Below are positions 21,651 through 31,197 of a stretch of 64,000 nt of DNA, piece after piece. The translations under genes and the position numbers were made by a program. Within the stretch, counting starts at the first letter, position 1. Each line of letters starts with the position of its first letter. The notes under the pieces are model-generated. The model saw only the letters and a list, made by a program, of their open reading frames with translations. It did no database searches and was not told the DNA's origin. The DNA comes from Apoda limacodes (taxonomy: Eukaryota > Arthropoda > Insecta > Lepidoptera > Limacodidae), in NCBI GenBank assembly GCA_946406115.1, contig OX291557.1, positions 714,501 through 778,500 on the forward strand, written 5' to 3'.

Positions 21651-22400
21651 TTGCGATAGAGAGAGAGAGAGAGTCGTTATTTATTATTTCGTCTCACACT
21701 GGCTGCTCTCTTACGTAGTATCCCCACTGCATCGCGTCGCAACCGTAAATTATGAATGAATATGTAAGTGTTCGTGTGAAATTATTATTGGGTTCAAATT
21801 TGTCTTCCCTACGATAACAAAGAGGCATATAAAAAGGTGATCGCCCTTGAAAACCTTTATTAACTTTTTTTTTCTTATTTTATAACAATCTTCTAGAAAA
21901 ATTTACTCGGTAATTTATTGATTTAATATATTATTCTATTTGGATTTGGTTTTTGTGTCGCCGTAATATTTGTCTCTCCCATTCAAAAGTAGGATTTAGG
22001 AGATACTGGAATAGTAATAATGTAGTAATGTCGGTAAAAAATAAAGTAATAAAAGTATGGAAGAAATTCGTCTAAATGTAATTAATTATAAATTATAATT
22101 AATTTTTAGTATTTTTACTTAAAATCATTACAGAATTGGCTTTTTAGCCTATTTCGCACACAGTGTCCTCTATAATGAACGCGAACTAGGCCCTTGTGGG
22201 TGTCTAGTGCGGTAGGTGCCTAGTGCGTAAGCGCAAACATTTTTCTTAGTACGTTAAATGGTGTCTTTTGTTGCCGGACTGTCGTGTGGGAGCTGGGCTA
22301 CTTTATTCTTCAACTACATGACTTCAACGTCTGTAAGTATGTGGCCTCTCTGGCCAGTGCCAGTGGCGGCCGATGGTGGATTGCAGCGGGAGAGAAAGCA
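21651..22400. other. Intergenic sequence, no feature recognised
   Basis: It starts with a short (ga)n run at 21657-21672. No coding pattern on either strand and no repeat shared with the rest of the window was seen. Confidence 0.4.
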
Positions 22401-22404
22401 GATA

Positions 22405-22520
22405 ATACTTGACGTTTTCAAGTAGCTTATATTCTTTTCCGGGACTCAAAACTATCTGCATGCCAAATTTTATCTTGATTGGTACAGCGGTTTCAGCGTC
22501 AAAAGGTGACATAAGGATAG
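22405..22520 (-). repeat. Lepidopteran interspersed repeat fragment
   Basis: The phrases 'gggactcaaaactatctgc', 'atgccaaattttatcttgat' and 'tggtacagcggtttcagcgt' belong to a family of short repeats that is extremely common in moth and butterfly genomes. A related fragment is present at 45.2-45.5 kb. Family assignment (SINE, Helitron or LINE tail) is not resolved from sequence alone. Confidence 0.55.
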
Positions 22521-22659
22521 TATGGATAGTTTTAAGTATATGTATGTACATATGATTGTGCAAAAATATAATTATGATGGTGCTAATGCCAGTAGTACTA
22601 TTAAATATCGGAATTTTCTTAAATATCTGAATTCCTTCACTCGATTTACGATATTTGAC

Positions 22660-22930
22660 GCTTTACACGGTGCGCCCCCTATGCTATATAAAAACAAAAA
22701 GACTTTGTTTTTAATAGCTAACTAACTTATTTTTTTATTACCTAATAAGTGTTTCCGTACATATTGTATACACTTTTGCTAATTATCAAAGTATTGTCTT
22801 ATAACTTTAAATGGAACTACTTGCCAGCTATTTTTAGCAGAAATTAAAATTGTATTGACGATTCAAAAGTGATCTTAGAAACCGAATTGAATAAAGTTTG
22901 ATTTGTTTTGATTTGATTTGATTTGAGTAA
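22660..22930 (+). mobile_element. LINE 3' tail with (TTTGA)n terminus
   Basis: An AT-rich stretch ends with gaattgaataaagtttgatt followed by repeats of tttga (about 22897-22927). A polyadenylation-like signal followed by a short tandem repeat is the usual end of RTE- and CR1-type LINEs. No RT coding sequence is left, so the class is uncertain. Confidence 0.45.
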
Positions 22931-24510
22931 GTAGGTATATACTAATTTGTTTAGTTCTTTGTTTTAATATACTAAGGTGACAAATAAGCACACGGCCCGC
23001 CTCGTGTTAAGCAGTCAACGCAACGCTGACCCTTGTGCGTGACTAACAATATAGGCTTGAGGTGTGAGGAGGGACTACCTCACGGTGGCTAGCGATCCGA
23101 TAATAGAGAGGGGACCCGACGTGTGCATAGTTTTGAACAATTCCTCAGATATACACAATGGCTAACAAACATCAACTTAATCCACTGATTTTATATCGAC
23201 TAGTAATGGCAAAAGTCATCAGTTGGCAGACTCTGGTAATTTGGTCGAGACTGGCCTTTTAGTAAAAGTAAAATAAAATATCAGAAGTCGTAGTAACGTC
23301 ATTTAATTATTTAAAATCAACATGACAATTTAAATTAAAAATAATAATGAGGATAAACTTAAAATAACAACAATACAAATAAAATTTTAATAGACATTAT
23401 TCAGCAGTAAAGTTATTAACAATAGTGTGAATACCCACAATGGATGTTAGTGCAAATGGAGCTTTTAATATAAAGTATTTCCATTAATCAACCCTAAAAC
23501 TTTTTGAATATAATAGACTTTTTTAACTACAACAATTCCACAATTAGGTAATCCAGATCATAGGAATCTATATGAAAAAAATAATAATCATAAATTAAAA
23601 CTATTTGCCTAAACCCTTAACTTTTATTGCCCAAACGCGTGAGCTCGTCTTACCTTTATTATCTATTTCTACATTTTTATTACACGTCACACCAAAAATA
23701 CAAAAAAATCAACAGCTACTGAGTACCTATTAATAATAATCTTACATCTAACGTCGGAATACTAAAACCCTTATTATATTTAATCTCTTATGTATAATAT
23801 TATGCTGTATCTTAAAATTTCGATATACCCATGGTATTATATGAAAGTAAAATACCCAAAACTTTAGGTATCCAGCTCATTATCTACATAGAAATTTTGA
23901 ACGAGCGAGCTACTGGAGTTTTACCTAACAAAAGTGATAGTATTTGTGTTTACGTACGTAAATGCATCGCCTGGTCCATTGCTCTTAACAATTAAGTTTG
24001 GGTATTTAGTATCTTTACCTTTTTAACGTTATGTAAGCCCTAAAGAAGGCAGAACATTGAGCTATGTTTTCATCTCTTTTTCATGTATCTTTATCTACGT
24101 TTTTCATGTATCTTTATCTACGTTTGGAAATGTCAGTGGGAAAAATATTTAAATCTCACAGGTTTCAAAGGGCTTAGTTTCTTTAAAATCATATCTATGT
24201 ACTTCGAACTCTGCCTATATTTATATTTTGTGCCAGTGGTGTGCCTACTAGTTTTTAATACGTTTGCGTATTCAATTGAGTCCCATCGGGGCGCTGCTTC
24301 ATTTCCATACATTTATTTAGTTCACGAGACAATAATAGCATAGCCTTAACAATTCTTTCATTTATACAATCGGTTTTCGTGTTTGATTTTAAGGTAAAAT
24401 GTAATGATGAAATGTTTGGGTTGTGGTGATAGTTTAGAGTTAGACTTAGACTCACTGACCTTGCGTTTTCGACGCGTGAGTAAGGTTTATGTGTGTGTGT
24501 GTACACGCAG
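22931..24510. other. AT-rich sequence upstream of the host exon
   Basis: No coding pattern is seen. A 22-bp direct repeat (tttcatgtatctttatctacg) lies at 24079-24126. Because the exon at 24511 has an upstream splice acceptor, this stretch is probably intron of the CUB-domain gene. Confidence 0.45.
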
Positions 24511-24642
24511 GTTCGGAGCAGTGGGCGCACCCGTGGAGCGCGGCTCGGTGTCACCTGGCACGTACTGCACGCGCACCTACGAGGAGTGTCACCGCAAGCC
24601 CTGTCGCCTGCAGAGCCCCAACTACCCCGGGATGTACCCCAG
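24511..24642 (+). CDS. Host gene exon: CUB-domain protein, part 1
   Basis: A 132-bp exon lies between an acceptor (tacacgcag|g) and a donor (ccccag|gtacg). It encodes GAVGAPVERGSVSPGTYC, TRTYEECHRKPCRLQSPNYPGMYPR. The LQSPNYPGMYP phrase is the signature opening of a CUB domain (extracellular, about 110 residues, two disulphides), and the four closely spaced Cys fit. The exon begins and ends in phase 2, exactly compatible with the exon at 25188. It is G+C-rich compared with its surroundings, a sign of purifying selection. I recognise the domain, not the specific gene. The protein is probably secreted or a membrane receptor. Confidence 0.85.
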
Positions 24643-25187
24643 GTACGAAGCCCTTCTTCCTTTCACACACCGTACCTATTTACCTACTCACCGCTCCAAC
24701 CAACACTGTCGATACATATATTTTTTTTTGACGGTATTAACTCAATGTATTTTCATAATTTGTGTTTTTTATAATTTATAAATTAGAATCTAGACATTGA
24801 TCAACGATGTTTTTAGACATCGCAAATACCAATTTAATGTTTGTATAAGTATACCTATTTGTATAATTCAAATTAATTATTCAAAATAGGCAAGTTACAT
24901 TAGTACAACTTAGCTTAATATACATGCATTGAAAAGCAAATAAACTAAGACATTTTTTGGCTCTCATAATAGGTAGTCCTGTATTATGAGAGCCAGAAAA
25001 CAAACGAACGATATTAAGGGGTTATCTTTATTTTTTGCTCATCTCTTTTGGTACATAATTGTTTTTAAGAAACAAGAACAAGTATTTTAATTGGCTTACA
25101 GAACAAAACGCAGTCGGAGCGCGTTGGTCGTTTATACGAGTGTTAAAGTTTTGCAGTGTAATGTGAGGAACCGGAACTTTTGTTTAG

Positions 25188-25310
25188 GAACGTGTCCTGC
25201 TACTGGAGCGTGCGGCAGAAGGCCGTGCCGACGTGCAAGCATGCGATGATCTCCGTGCAGCAGCCGCATGAGCACAAGGTGCAAATAAAGCGCTCCGTCT
25301 CCATGGCCAG
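25188..25310 (+). CDS. Host gene exon: CUB-domain protein, part 2
   Basis: A 123-bp exon after an acceptor (tttgtttag|g) and before a donor (ggccag|gtaag). Joined in phase 2 to the previous exon it continues the CUB fold with RNVSCYWSVRQKAVPTCKHA then MISVQQPHEHKVQIKRSVSMA. The C-Y-W and C-K-H positions fit CUB strands. The intervening intron is 545 bp. Further exons must exist on both sides, but none is visible in the window: downstream lie tandem repeats and then the transposon nest, upstream AT-rich sequence. Confidence 0.85.
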
Positions 25311-25529
25311 GTAAGACATATCAAACATCAGCGCCGTGCATGTTATTATTAATTCGGCGTTTGCTGAATATTATGGAATACTACTTACAAAAAATCCTGT
25401 AATAATATATTGTATAATATAAAGATGCTTTAATTATTTGGATATATCGGAAACGTTACATGTTATCCTAAAATGTAACGGTCTTGATCCCAATACCATT
25501 TCAATTTAGTTTTGTTGCAAGCTTGGACT

Positions 25530-25965
25530 CGATTTCTGTCAGTACTTCGAAACCAAATTAGTTTAGTTTTCCTGCAAGCTTAGACTTAATCTCTGTTATT
25601 ACTTTAGTACCAAATTGTAATAATTATCTCTGTTAGTACTCTTTAACTAAATTATAATGGTTATCTCTGTCAGAACTCTTTAACCAAATTGTACTGGTTA
25701 TCTCTGTTAGTACTCTTAAACCTAATTATGATGGTTATCTCTGTCTGTAGTCTTAAACCAAATTGTAATGGTTATCTTTGTCAGAACTCTTAAACCAAAT
25801 TGTAATGGTTATCTTTGTCAGAACTCTTAAACCAATTTGTAATTGTTATCTCTGTCAGTACTCTTAAACCAAATTTTAATGATAATATCAGTACTCTTAA
25901 ACCAAATTGTAATGGTTATATCTGTCGGTACTCTTAAACTAAATTTTAATGGTTTTAAAATTACA
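25530..25965. repeat. 37-bp minisatellite in the CUB gene intron
   Basis: About eleven units of a 37-bp motif (agtactcttaaaccaaattg then taatggttatctctgtc) run tandemly. The first units (25500-25600) are more diverged and longer, and the later ones near-identical. It follows the second host exon by about 220 bp and would lie in the next intron. Confidence 0.9.
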
Positions 25966-26062
25966 ATAAAGTCGGGAAACAATATTTCATGGAGAGCTAA
26001 GTTAGTAACACTCATTAAAAAAAATATAATATTTTTTTTTCAAAAGCTTATTGCCATAAGAA

Positions 26063-26175
26063 TAACTAAAGCATATACATACACTAGCTGTGCCATTAGA
26101 ACTAAAGCATATACATACACTAGCTGTGCCATTAGAACTAAAGCATATACATACACTAGCTGTGCCATTAGAACC
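26063..26175. repeat. 36-bp tandem repeat, three copies
   Basis: The unit actaaagcatatacatacac plus tagctgtgccattaga is repeated three times without change, then breaks into 'acccatataaatg'. Since 36 is a multiple of three, open frames run through it on both strands, but these are by-products of the repeat. Confidence 0.92.
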
Positions 26176-26214
26176 CATATAAATGTTATAAACCTTCTAT
26201 ACATATAAAATGCC

Positions 26215-26345
26215 TTGTTCAACCCACAGCCTAAACCGCTGATCGTAGAGACCTGAAACTTGGAGGGTGTGTTCTTTGTATGACGTAGGCAACCGATAAG
26301 AAAGGGTTTTCCGAAAGGGCCAAGCGTGAGTCGGACTCGCGCAAT
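26215..26345. repeat. Lepidopteran SINE-type fragment
   Basis: Contains 'aaaccgctgatcgtagagac', 'ctgaaacttggagggtgtgt' and 'aagcgtgagtcggactcgcg', phrases of a short repeat widespread in Lepidoptera. It lies at the left edge of the BEL 3 LTR region. Confidence 0.5.
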
Positions 26346-26349
26346 AAGG

Positions 26350-26663
26350 GTAAACCGATGTTGATTACTAAAACTAGGCCCTAAGTATGCTCTAAGGAAA
26401 ATTGCAAGGACTTACCCAATTTTGGCGTCAGTTTTTTTGTTCACGGTTTGTGTAATATGTGGTGTAGTGTTTCTGAATATGTCTGTTTGTGCGGTTGTAA
26501 TTAGTGTCACTCAAACCGTATAAAATATAAAAATTAGATAGAAAAACAACAGCTGCGACCTTTCAACAGATTATATATGTGACTGGCGTGATGTCGCGCA
26601 CAGAGTAAGCAAAGAATGAATGCCTAGCTCGACCGATCCGAATACCAACTAGATTCCTAAACA
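26350..26663 (-). mobile_element. BEL 3 3' LTR-like region
   Basis: On the minus strand pol ends at 26709, then comes a purine-rich tract and a TGTTTAGGAATC start at 26663. The inner part (gacttacccaattttggcgt etc.) matches the region next to BEL 2 gag at 17.0-17.2 kb. The far end is not defined. It fades into SINE-type sequence near 26345. Confidence 0.5.
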
Positions 26664-26708
26664 AACCCCCGCCCCAGCCAGACCGTGTCATAAACCGAGC
26701 CAGAGCCA

Positions 26709-28514
26709 TCAATCAACTGGCAATCGGGAAAGCGTCGCGACGGCACGCTTTGGTACTGAATCCCCTACCAAGACCTCTGCGACCCGCGGGATACCATCCG
26801 AACCAGGGAATAATTGCACGATGCGACCTAAACGCCATTGCAAGGGTTGTAAATTTGAGTCCTTTAAGAGGACGAGGTCTCCGACGCGCTGGGGGTTGGT
26901 TTTATTCGTCCACCGAACCCGTTGCTGTAACAAATGTAAATATTCCAAAGACCACCGACGGTGGAACAATTGCGTAATTTGTTGAAGCAACTGAAAACGC
27001 GATAACCTATTTACTGACACATCGATGAAGGGGTATTCCGGCAAGGAGGTTAAAGGACTACCGATCAAGAAATGGCCTCGAGTTAGCGCTTCCAGGTCAT
27101 TAGGATCCGACGAGATCGGACAAATCGAGAGTTCAATACCGCCTCGATGTTGCAAAATACCGTTTGTAATTCCTCAATCGTGAGGACCGTTTCTCCAATC
27201 ACACGGCGGAGGTGAGTTTTGGTGACCTTGACAGCTGCTTCGAAAATACCGCCCCACGAAGGATAGCCGGGAGGATCAGAAATCCAAGTCACGCCCCGTT
27301 TGGACAACTCCGAGTCAATACACGTGTGATTGTTCGACAAAAACTGAACGACCTCCTTCAGATAGCGATCTGCACCCTTGAAATTGGTGCCACAGTCCGA
27401 GCGAATTAAATGAGGGAGCCCACGCCGGCTGACAAAGCGCGACAGATATGCGACAAAGGCCTCCGTAGACAAGGCTGAAACGATCCACAGCCAGCTCCAG
27501 ATGCACAGCCTTGAAAAACAATCAGACGAAGATGCATAAATAGGCCTTAACCTGTCTGGCATTGCGAACACTTGACGTCTTCACCAAAAACGGACCCGCA
27601 AAATCCAACCCAACCTTAGCGAAAGGTCGAGCGGGCGAGATACGATCGGACGGCCAGTCACCCATTTGTGGCTGGGTCAAGGTTCCCTTTAACCTATAAC
27701 AAGGGATGCATTTAAAAATGACGCGGCGAGCTGCTCCTCTGGCGGACAAAATCCAAAAGTCACTTTGCAGATAAGCCAGCAATACGTTAAGACCGGCATG
27801 ACTGTTCCTAACATGGCGGTCCCTGATCAGCAACTCAACAAAATGACCGTTCTTGGGCAACAAGAGAGTATGCTGAGCCCCATAGGGCAATTCTGATTTA
27901 CGAAGCCTACCACCCACTCGAAAAACTCCGACTCGTCCAGAAACAAATTAAGTCGAGCAAGACTTCCCCGAAATTTTCCGTCCTCTGAACGGAGAAGACG
28001 AATTTCTTTCCCAAACGACTGGGCCTGTACCAGTCGAACACAGGTGAGGAAACAAGACTGAAGACGTCCTTGGCTGTGACCTGTTCCTTAAGTTGTGGAG
28101 AAAACTCTTTATGCAACCGGTGACACCAACGTGCTTGTTGAGAGAACTGAACCGATTAAGTAAGAAGTTCGGTGACGTGTCCACAGTCTGCTCAACAGCA
28201 AAGACCTTTAACCCCAGCAGAGGGTCAACAAACTCTAAAAATGTATGTGGCCAAGTGTCTCCAGGAGAGGCCAGCCAGTCAGGACCCCACCAGAGCGGGT
28301 GATTCATGATTTGCGAGGCAATCAGGCCCCATGAAGCGCAATCTGCGGGATTCAAGGACCCTGGGACGTAACGCCAATCCAGAGACACCGCAGAAGACTG
28401 GATTTGGGAGACATGATTGGCCATGAAGGTCTCTAGGGCATGAAGGGACTCCTTAAGCCAAAACAATACGATTTGGCTGTCTGTCCATGCCGTGACGGAG
28501 TCCAATTGGACCAT
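26709..28514 (-). pseudogene. BEL 3 RNase H, integrase and DUF5641
   Basis: RNase H end: AWTDSQIVLFWLK and WRYVPGSLNPADCASWG (27948-28514). Integrase zinc region: HVRNSHAGLNVLLAYLQSDFW with CIPCYR. Core: VGLDFAGPF (first Asp), then in other frames IRSDCGTNFKGA (second Asp) and WGGIFEAAVK (catalytic Glu). DUF5641: LTRGHFLIGSPL, GDLVLLKD, WRLGRIVQLFPGSDG, ending ATLSRLPVD. All three integrase catalytic residues are still recognisable, but frameshifts near 27540, 27150 and 27930 break the polyprotein. Sequence is moderately diverged from BEL 1. Confidence 0.85.
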
Positions 28515-30590
28515 TGAAAAAATGGTTGAGGAGTCGAGTCAACAACACAGCACCTGATAACTCCAGCTTGAGAATCGTTAAGTTGGACCGCAAAGTTGCA
28601 AAATTGCTCTTTGCGACCACCAGACTGACGCGGACATGACAACAGCTGTCAACGGTGCGGAGATAAACGACAGCTGCATAACCGGATTCCGACGCGTTAG
28701 AGAAGCCGTGAAGACTGGCCCAATAACGACCTGGGTGTAAGATCGACCGAGACACGGAGACATGTTGAAGGTCCGCAAGTGTCTCATAAAAACGTAGCCA
28801 ATAAGACAACAAGTCTCCGGTCAACGGAGTATCCCAGTCGAGATCAGAAATCCAGAGCTAATGTAGGAAACATTTGGCCCAAAAGACTACAGAAGCCACC
28901 CAACCATTAGGGTCAAAGACCCGCGCTACTGTGAACAGAACCAGCCTTTTAGTCCACCTCTTCATTGTGTCTGACGGTTCAACCGAGTGGGTGAAGATAT
29001 TCTGAACTGGCCGATATTGAACTCCGAGGACGCAAGTGTCTCATAAAAACGTAGCCAATAAGACAACAAGTCTCCGGTCAACGGAGTATCCCAGTCGAGA
29101 CCAGAAATCCAGAGCTAATGTAGGAAACATTTGGCCCAAAAGACTACAGAAGCCACCCAACCATTAGGGTCAAAGACCCGCGCTACTGTGGACAGAACCA
29201 GCCTTTTAGTCCACCTCTTCATTGTGTCTGACGGTTCAACCGAGTGGGTGAAGATATTCTGAACTGGCCAATATTGAACTCCGAGGACGCAAGTGTCTCA
29301 TAAAAACGTAGCCAATAAGCCAACAAGTATCCCAGTCGAGACCAGAAATCCAGAGCTAATGTAGGAAACATTTGGCCCAAAAGACTACAGAAGCCACCCA
29401 ACCATTAGGGTCAAAGACCCGCGCTAGTGTGGACAGAACCAGCCTTTTAGTCCACCTCTTCATTGTGTCTGACGGTTCAACCGAGTGGGTGAAGATATTC
29501 TAAACTGGCCGATATTGAACTCCGAGGACCACGATTGAGTCAGGATTCTCAGGATTCTGGAAGAGGTGGGGCTCCTGCTGATGTTCTGACGACAAGTCTT
29601 CTAAGACGGCAGGTGAATTGGAAATCCATTTCCTCAATTCATAACCACCTGCACGTAACAAGCCGATTACCTCATCCCTCAGGACTAACACCTCCTCTAC
29701 AGACGAAGCACCCGTACTAATATCGTCTACGTAAGCGTCAGAAGGGAAGACAGCAGCTGCGCGTGGGAAGTTCAGACGCTCACGATCAGCCAAATGTAGC
29801 AACGAGTGAATTGCTATAAACGGGCTCGACTTTAGCCCGTAGGTATTGGTGTAAAGCTCATAAACCACCAATGGAGAGGCCGGATCCTCTCTCCACAAAA
29901 TGAGCTGAAACCGCCTATCTTCTGGGTGTATCATGACCTGACGGAACATCATCTTAATGTCAGCCACAAATACAACCTGGTGGCGACGAAACCCAGTTAA
30001 GATGTCCGAGATGTCTACCTGAAGCTTTGGTCCCGACATTAGGCAGTCGTTAAAGGACACACCCGAAGACGAAGGCGCCGACCCATCAAACACCACCTGT
30101 ATCTTACCATTTTTAAAGACGGCGTGATGTGGAACAAAATAATGTTCGTTGCCTTCCAACTCGAACTGTGAAACCGACATGTGACCGAGAGATTCGTATT
30201 CGCGCATAAAATCCAAGTATTTAGAGCGGAATTCTTTATCACGACGCACCCGGCGCTCCATGGATAATAATCTTTTTTCGGCTATTTTCCAGGAGTCACC
30301 CAGGCGCGGACGAGGGGATAAGAAAGGCAGTCGAGTGAAAAATCGGCCAGAATTTAGACGACCCGTATTGGCGAGAAAATATGACTCGCACTCGTCGTCG
30401 ACTGGTCGAGTCCGTGACGCCGGGGGGGCTCTTCAATTTCCCAAAAGTGCTGAAGGGAGTCAGCGAGCGAGAGTCCCACTTGTACCGACGAATCCGTAGA
30501 CGACTGAGCTGCGAGATAATGTGCTGGGCCCATTATAACAGATCCAAGATCAGTCGGAACAGCGACCAACCCACCTGGTAGGGCACTGCA
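28453..30590 (-). pseudogene. BEL 3 reverse transcriptase with triplicated block
   Basis: RT at 29500-30261 is one open frame: KYLDFMREYESLGHM, HYFVPHHAVFK, IQVVFDGSAPSSSGVSFNDCL, VVFVADIKMMFRQV, FIAIHSLLHLA and YVDD (29722-29733), then GGYELRKWISNS and VVLGVQYRPV. The frame then enters three copies of a 257-bp block (28775-29530), of which one would be the normal connection (FDPNGWVASVVFWAK type). Upstream of 30261 a frameshift leads into DSLQHFWEIEEPP, the N-terminal pol motif of BEL elements. Because 257 is not a multiple of three, the extra copies also shift frame. Confidence 0.87.
28775..29530. repeat. 257-bp segment present three times in tandem within BEL 3 pol
   Basis: Copies begin at 28775, 29032 and 29289 (gcaagtgtctcataaaaacg at each start), so the period is exactly 257. 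Copies 1 and 2 differ by only a few bases. Copy 3 lacks a ~27-base piece after ccaacaag. The repeated block codes for the RT-RNase H connection of pol. The low divergence shows that the triplication is younger than most of the damage around it. Confidence 0.95.
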
Positions 30591-30611
30591 TAAGAGAGGT
30601 AGGGCACTGCA

Positions 30612-30665
30612 AGTACTCGCTCGAATAAGCCACCCGAACAACTAAGCAGGGCATAGCGAGTACTT
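30612..30665 (+). promoter_or_regulatory. Inverted-repeat motif in the 5' region of LINE A2
   Basis: agtactcgct (30612-30621) and agcgagtact (30655-30664) are exact inverse complements, and copies of the phrase tcgaat follow each. Both are conserved in the 5' region of copy A3 (40194-40258). LINEs of this group carry internal promoters at their 5' ends, so a transcription-factor site or structured RNA is plausible, but this is inference. Confidence 0.4.
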
Positions 30666-31197
30666 GCTCGAATGAGCGGCCCGAACTGGGGAAGTACCTC
30701 CACCTTACAGAAAACCGCGGCCATAATAACACTAACATTGAGTAGTGTTGTGTTCCTGGCGGTGAGTAAGGTTGCCAGAGCTCTTTGAGGATTCGCTGCA
30801 CGGACAGCGGAGGACCGGCGGTGCTTGTTGCTGTCATACTCGGCATAGACGCGGCGTGCTGGTTCGGCGGTCAGGGAGACCTGATGAAACGGCTGACCGC
30901 TGGCCGCCCGCAGGTTGAACGGGATCCCGAACCCAGGGATCACTTAATCTCCGCCCTGGGAGGCTGATTCGCCAGCCTGTGTAAAGTATCTGAAGTGGTA
31001 GTCGTGCCGGAGAAGGAGACCGGAGTGGACCCGGCTACTACAACAGAGGGGGATCAGGGGCCCTTCCGCCCGCCGTGCCAGCAACCGTATCATCTGTGGC
31101 GAGCTTCGGCAGTCTTAGAACCGCACCCTTTGCCCTCTATGCTGTCTGTGCAGTGAATCCTCATCCTTAGTCTTAGTAACTTTTTTTTATATATATT

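Noticed and set aside
24404..24781. One long 125-codon ORF as a complete gene
   Set aside because: Only 24511-24642 is protein-like. Splice sites bound this part and the rest is intron.
26040..26222. Repetitive peptide (TKAYTYTSCAIR)n
   Set aside because: The 36-bp repeat is a multiple of three, so frames stay open by chance. There is no start context and no homology.
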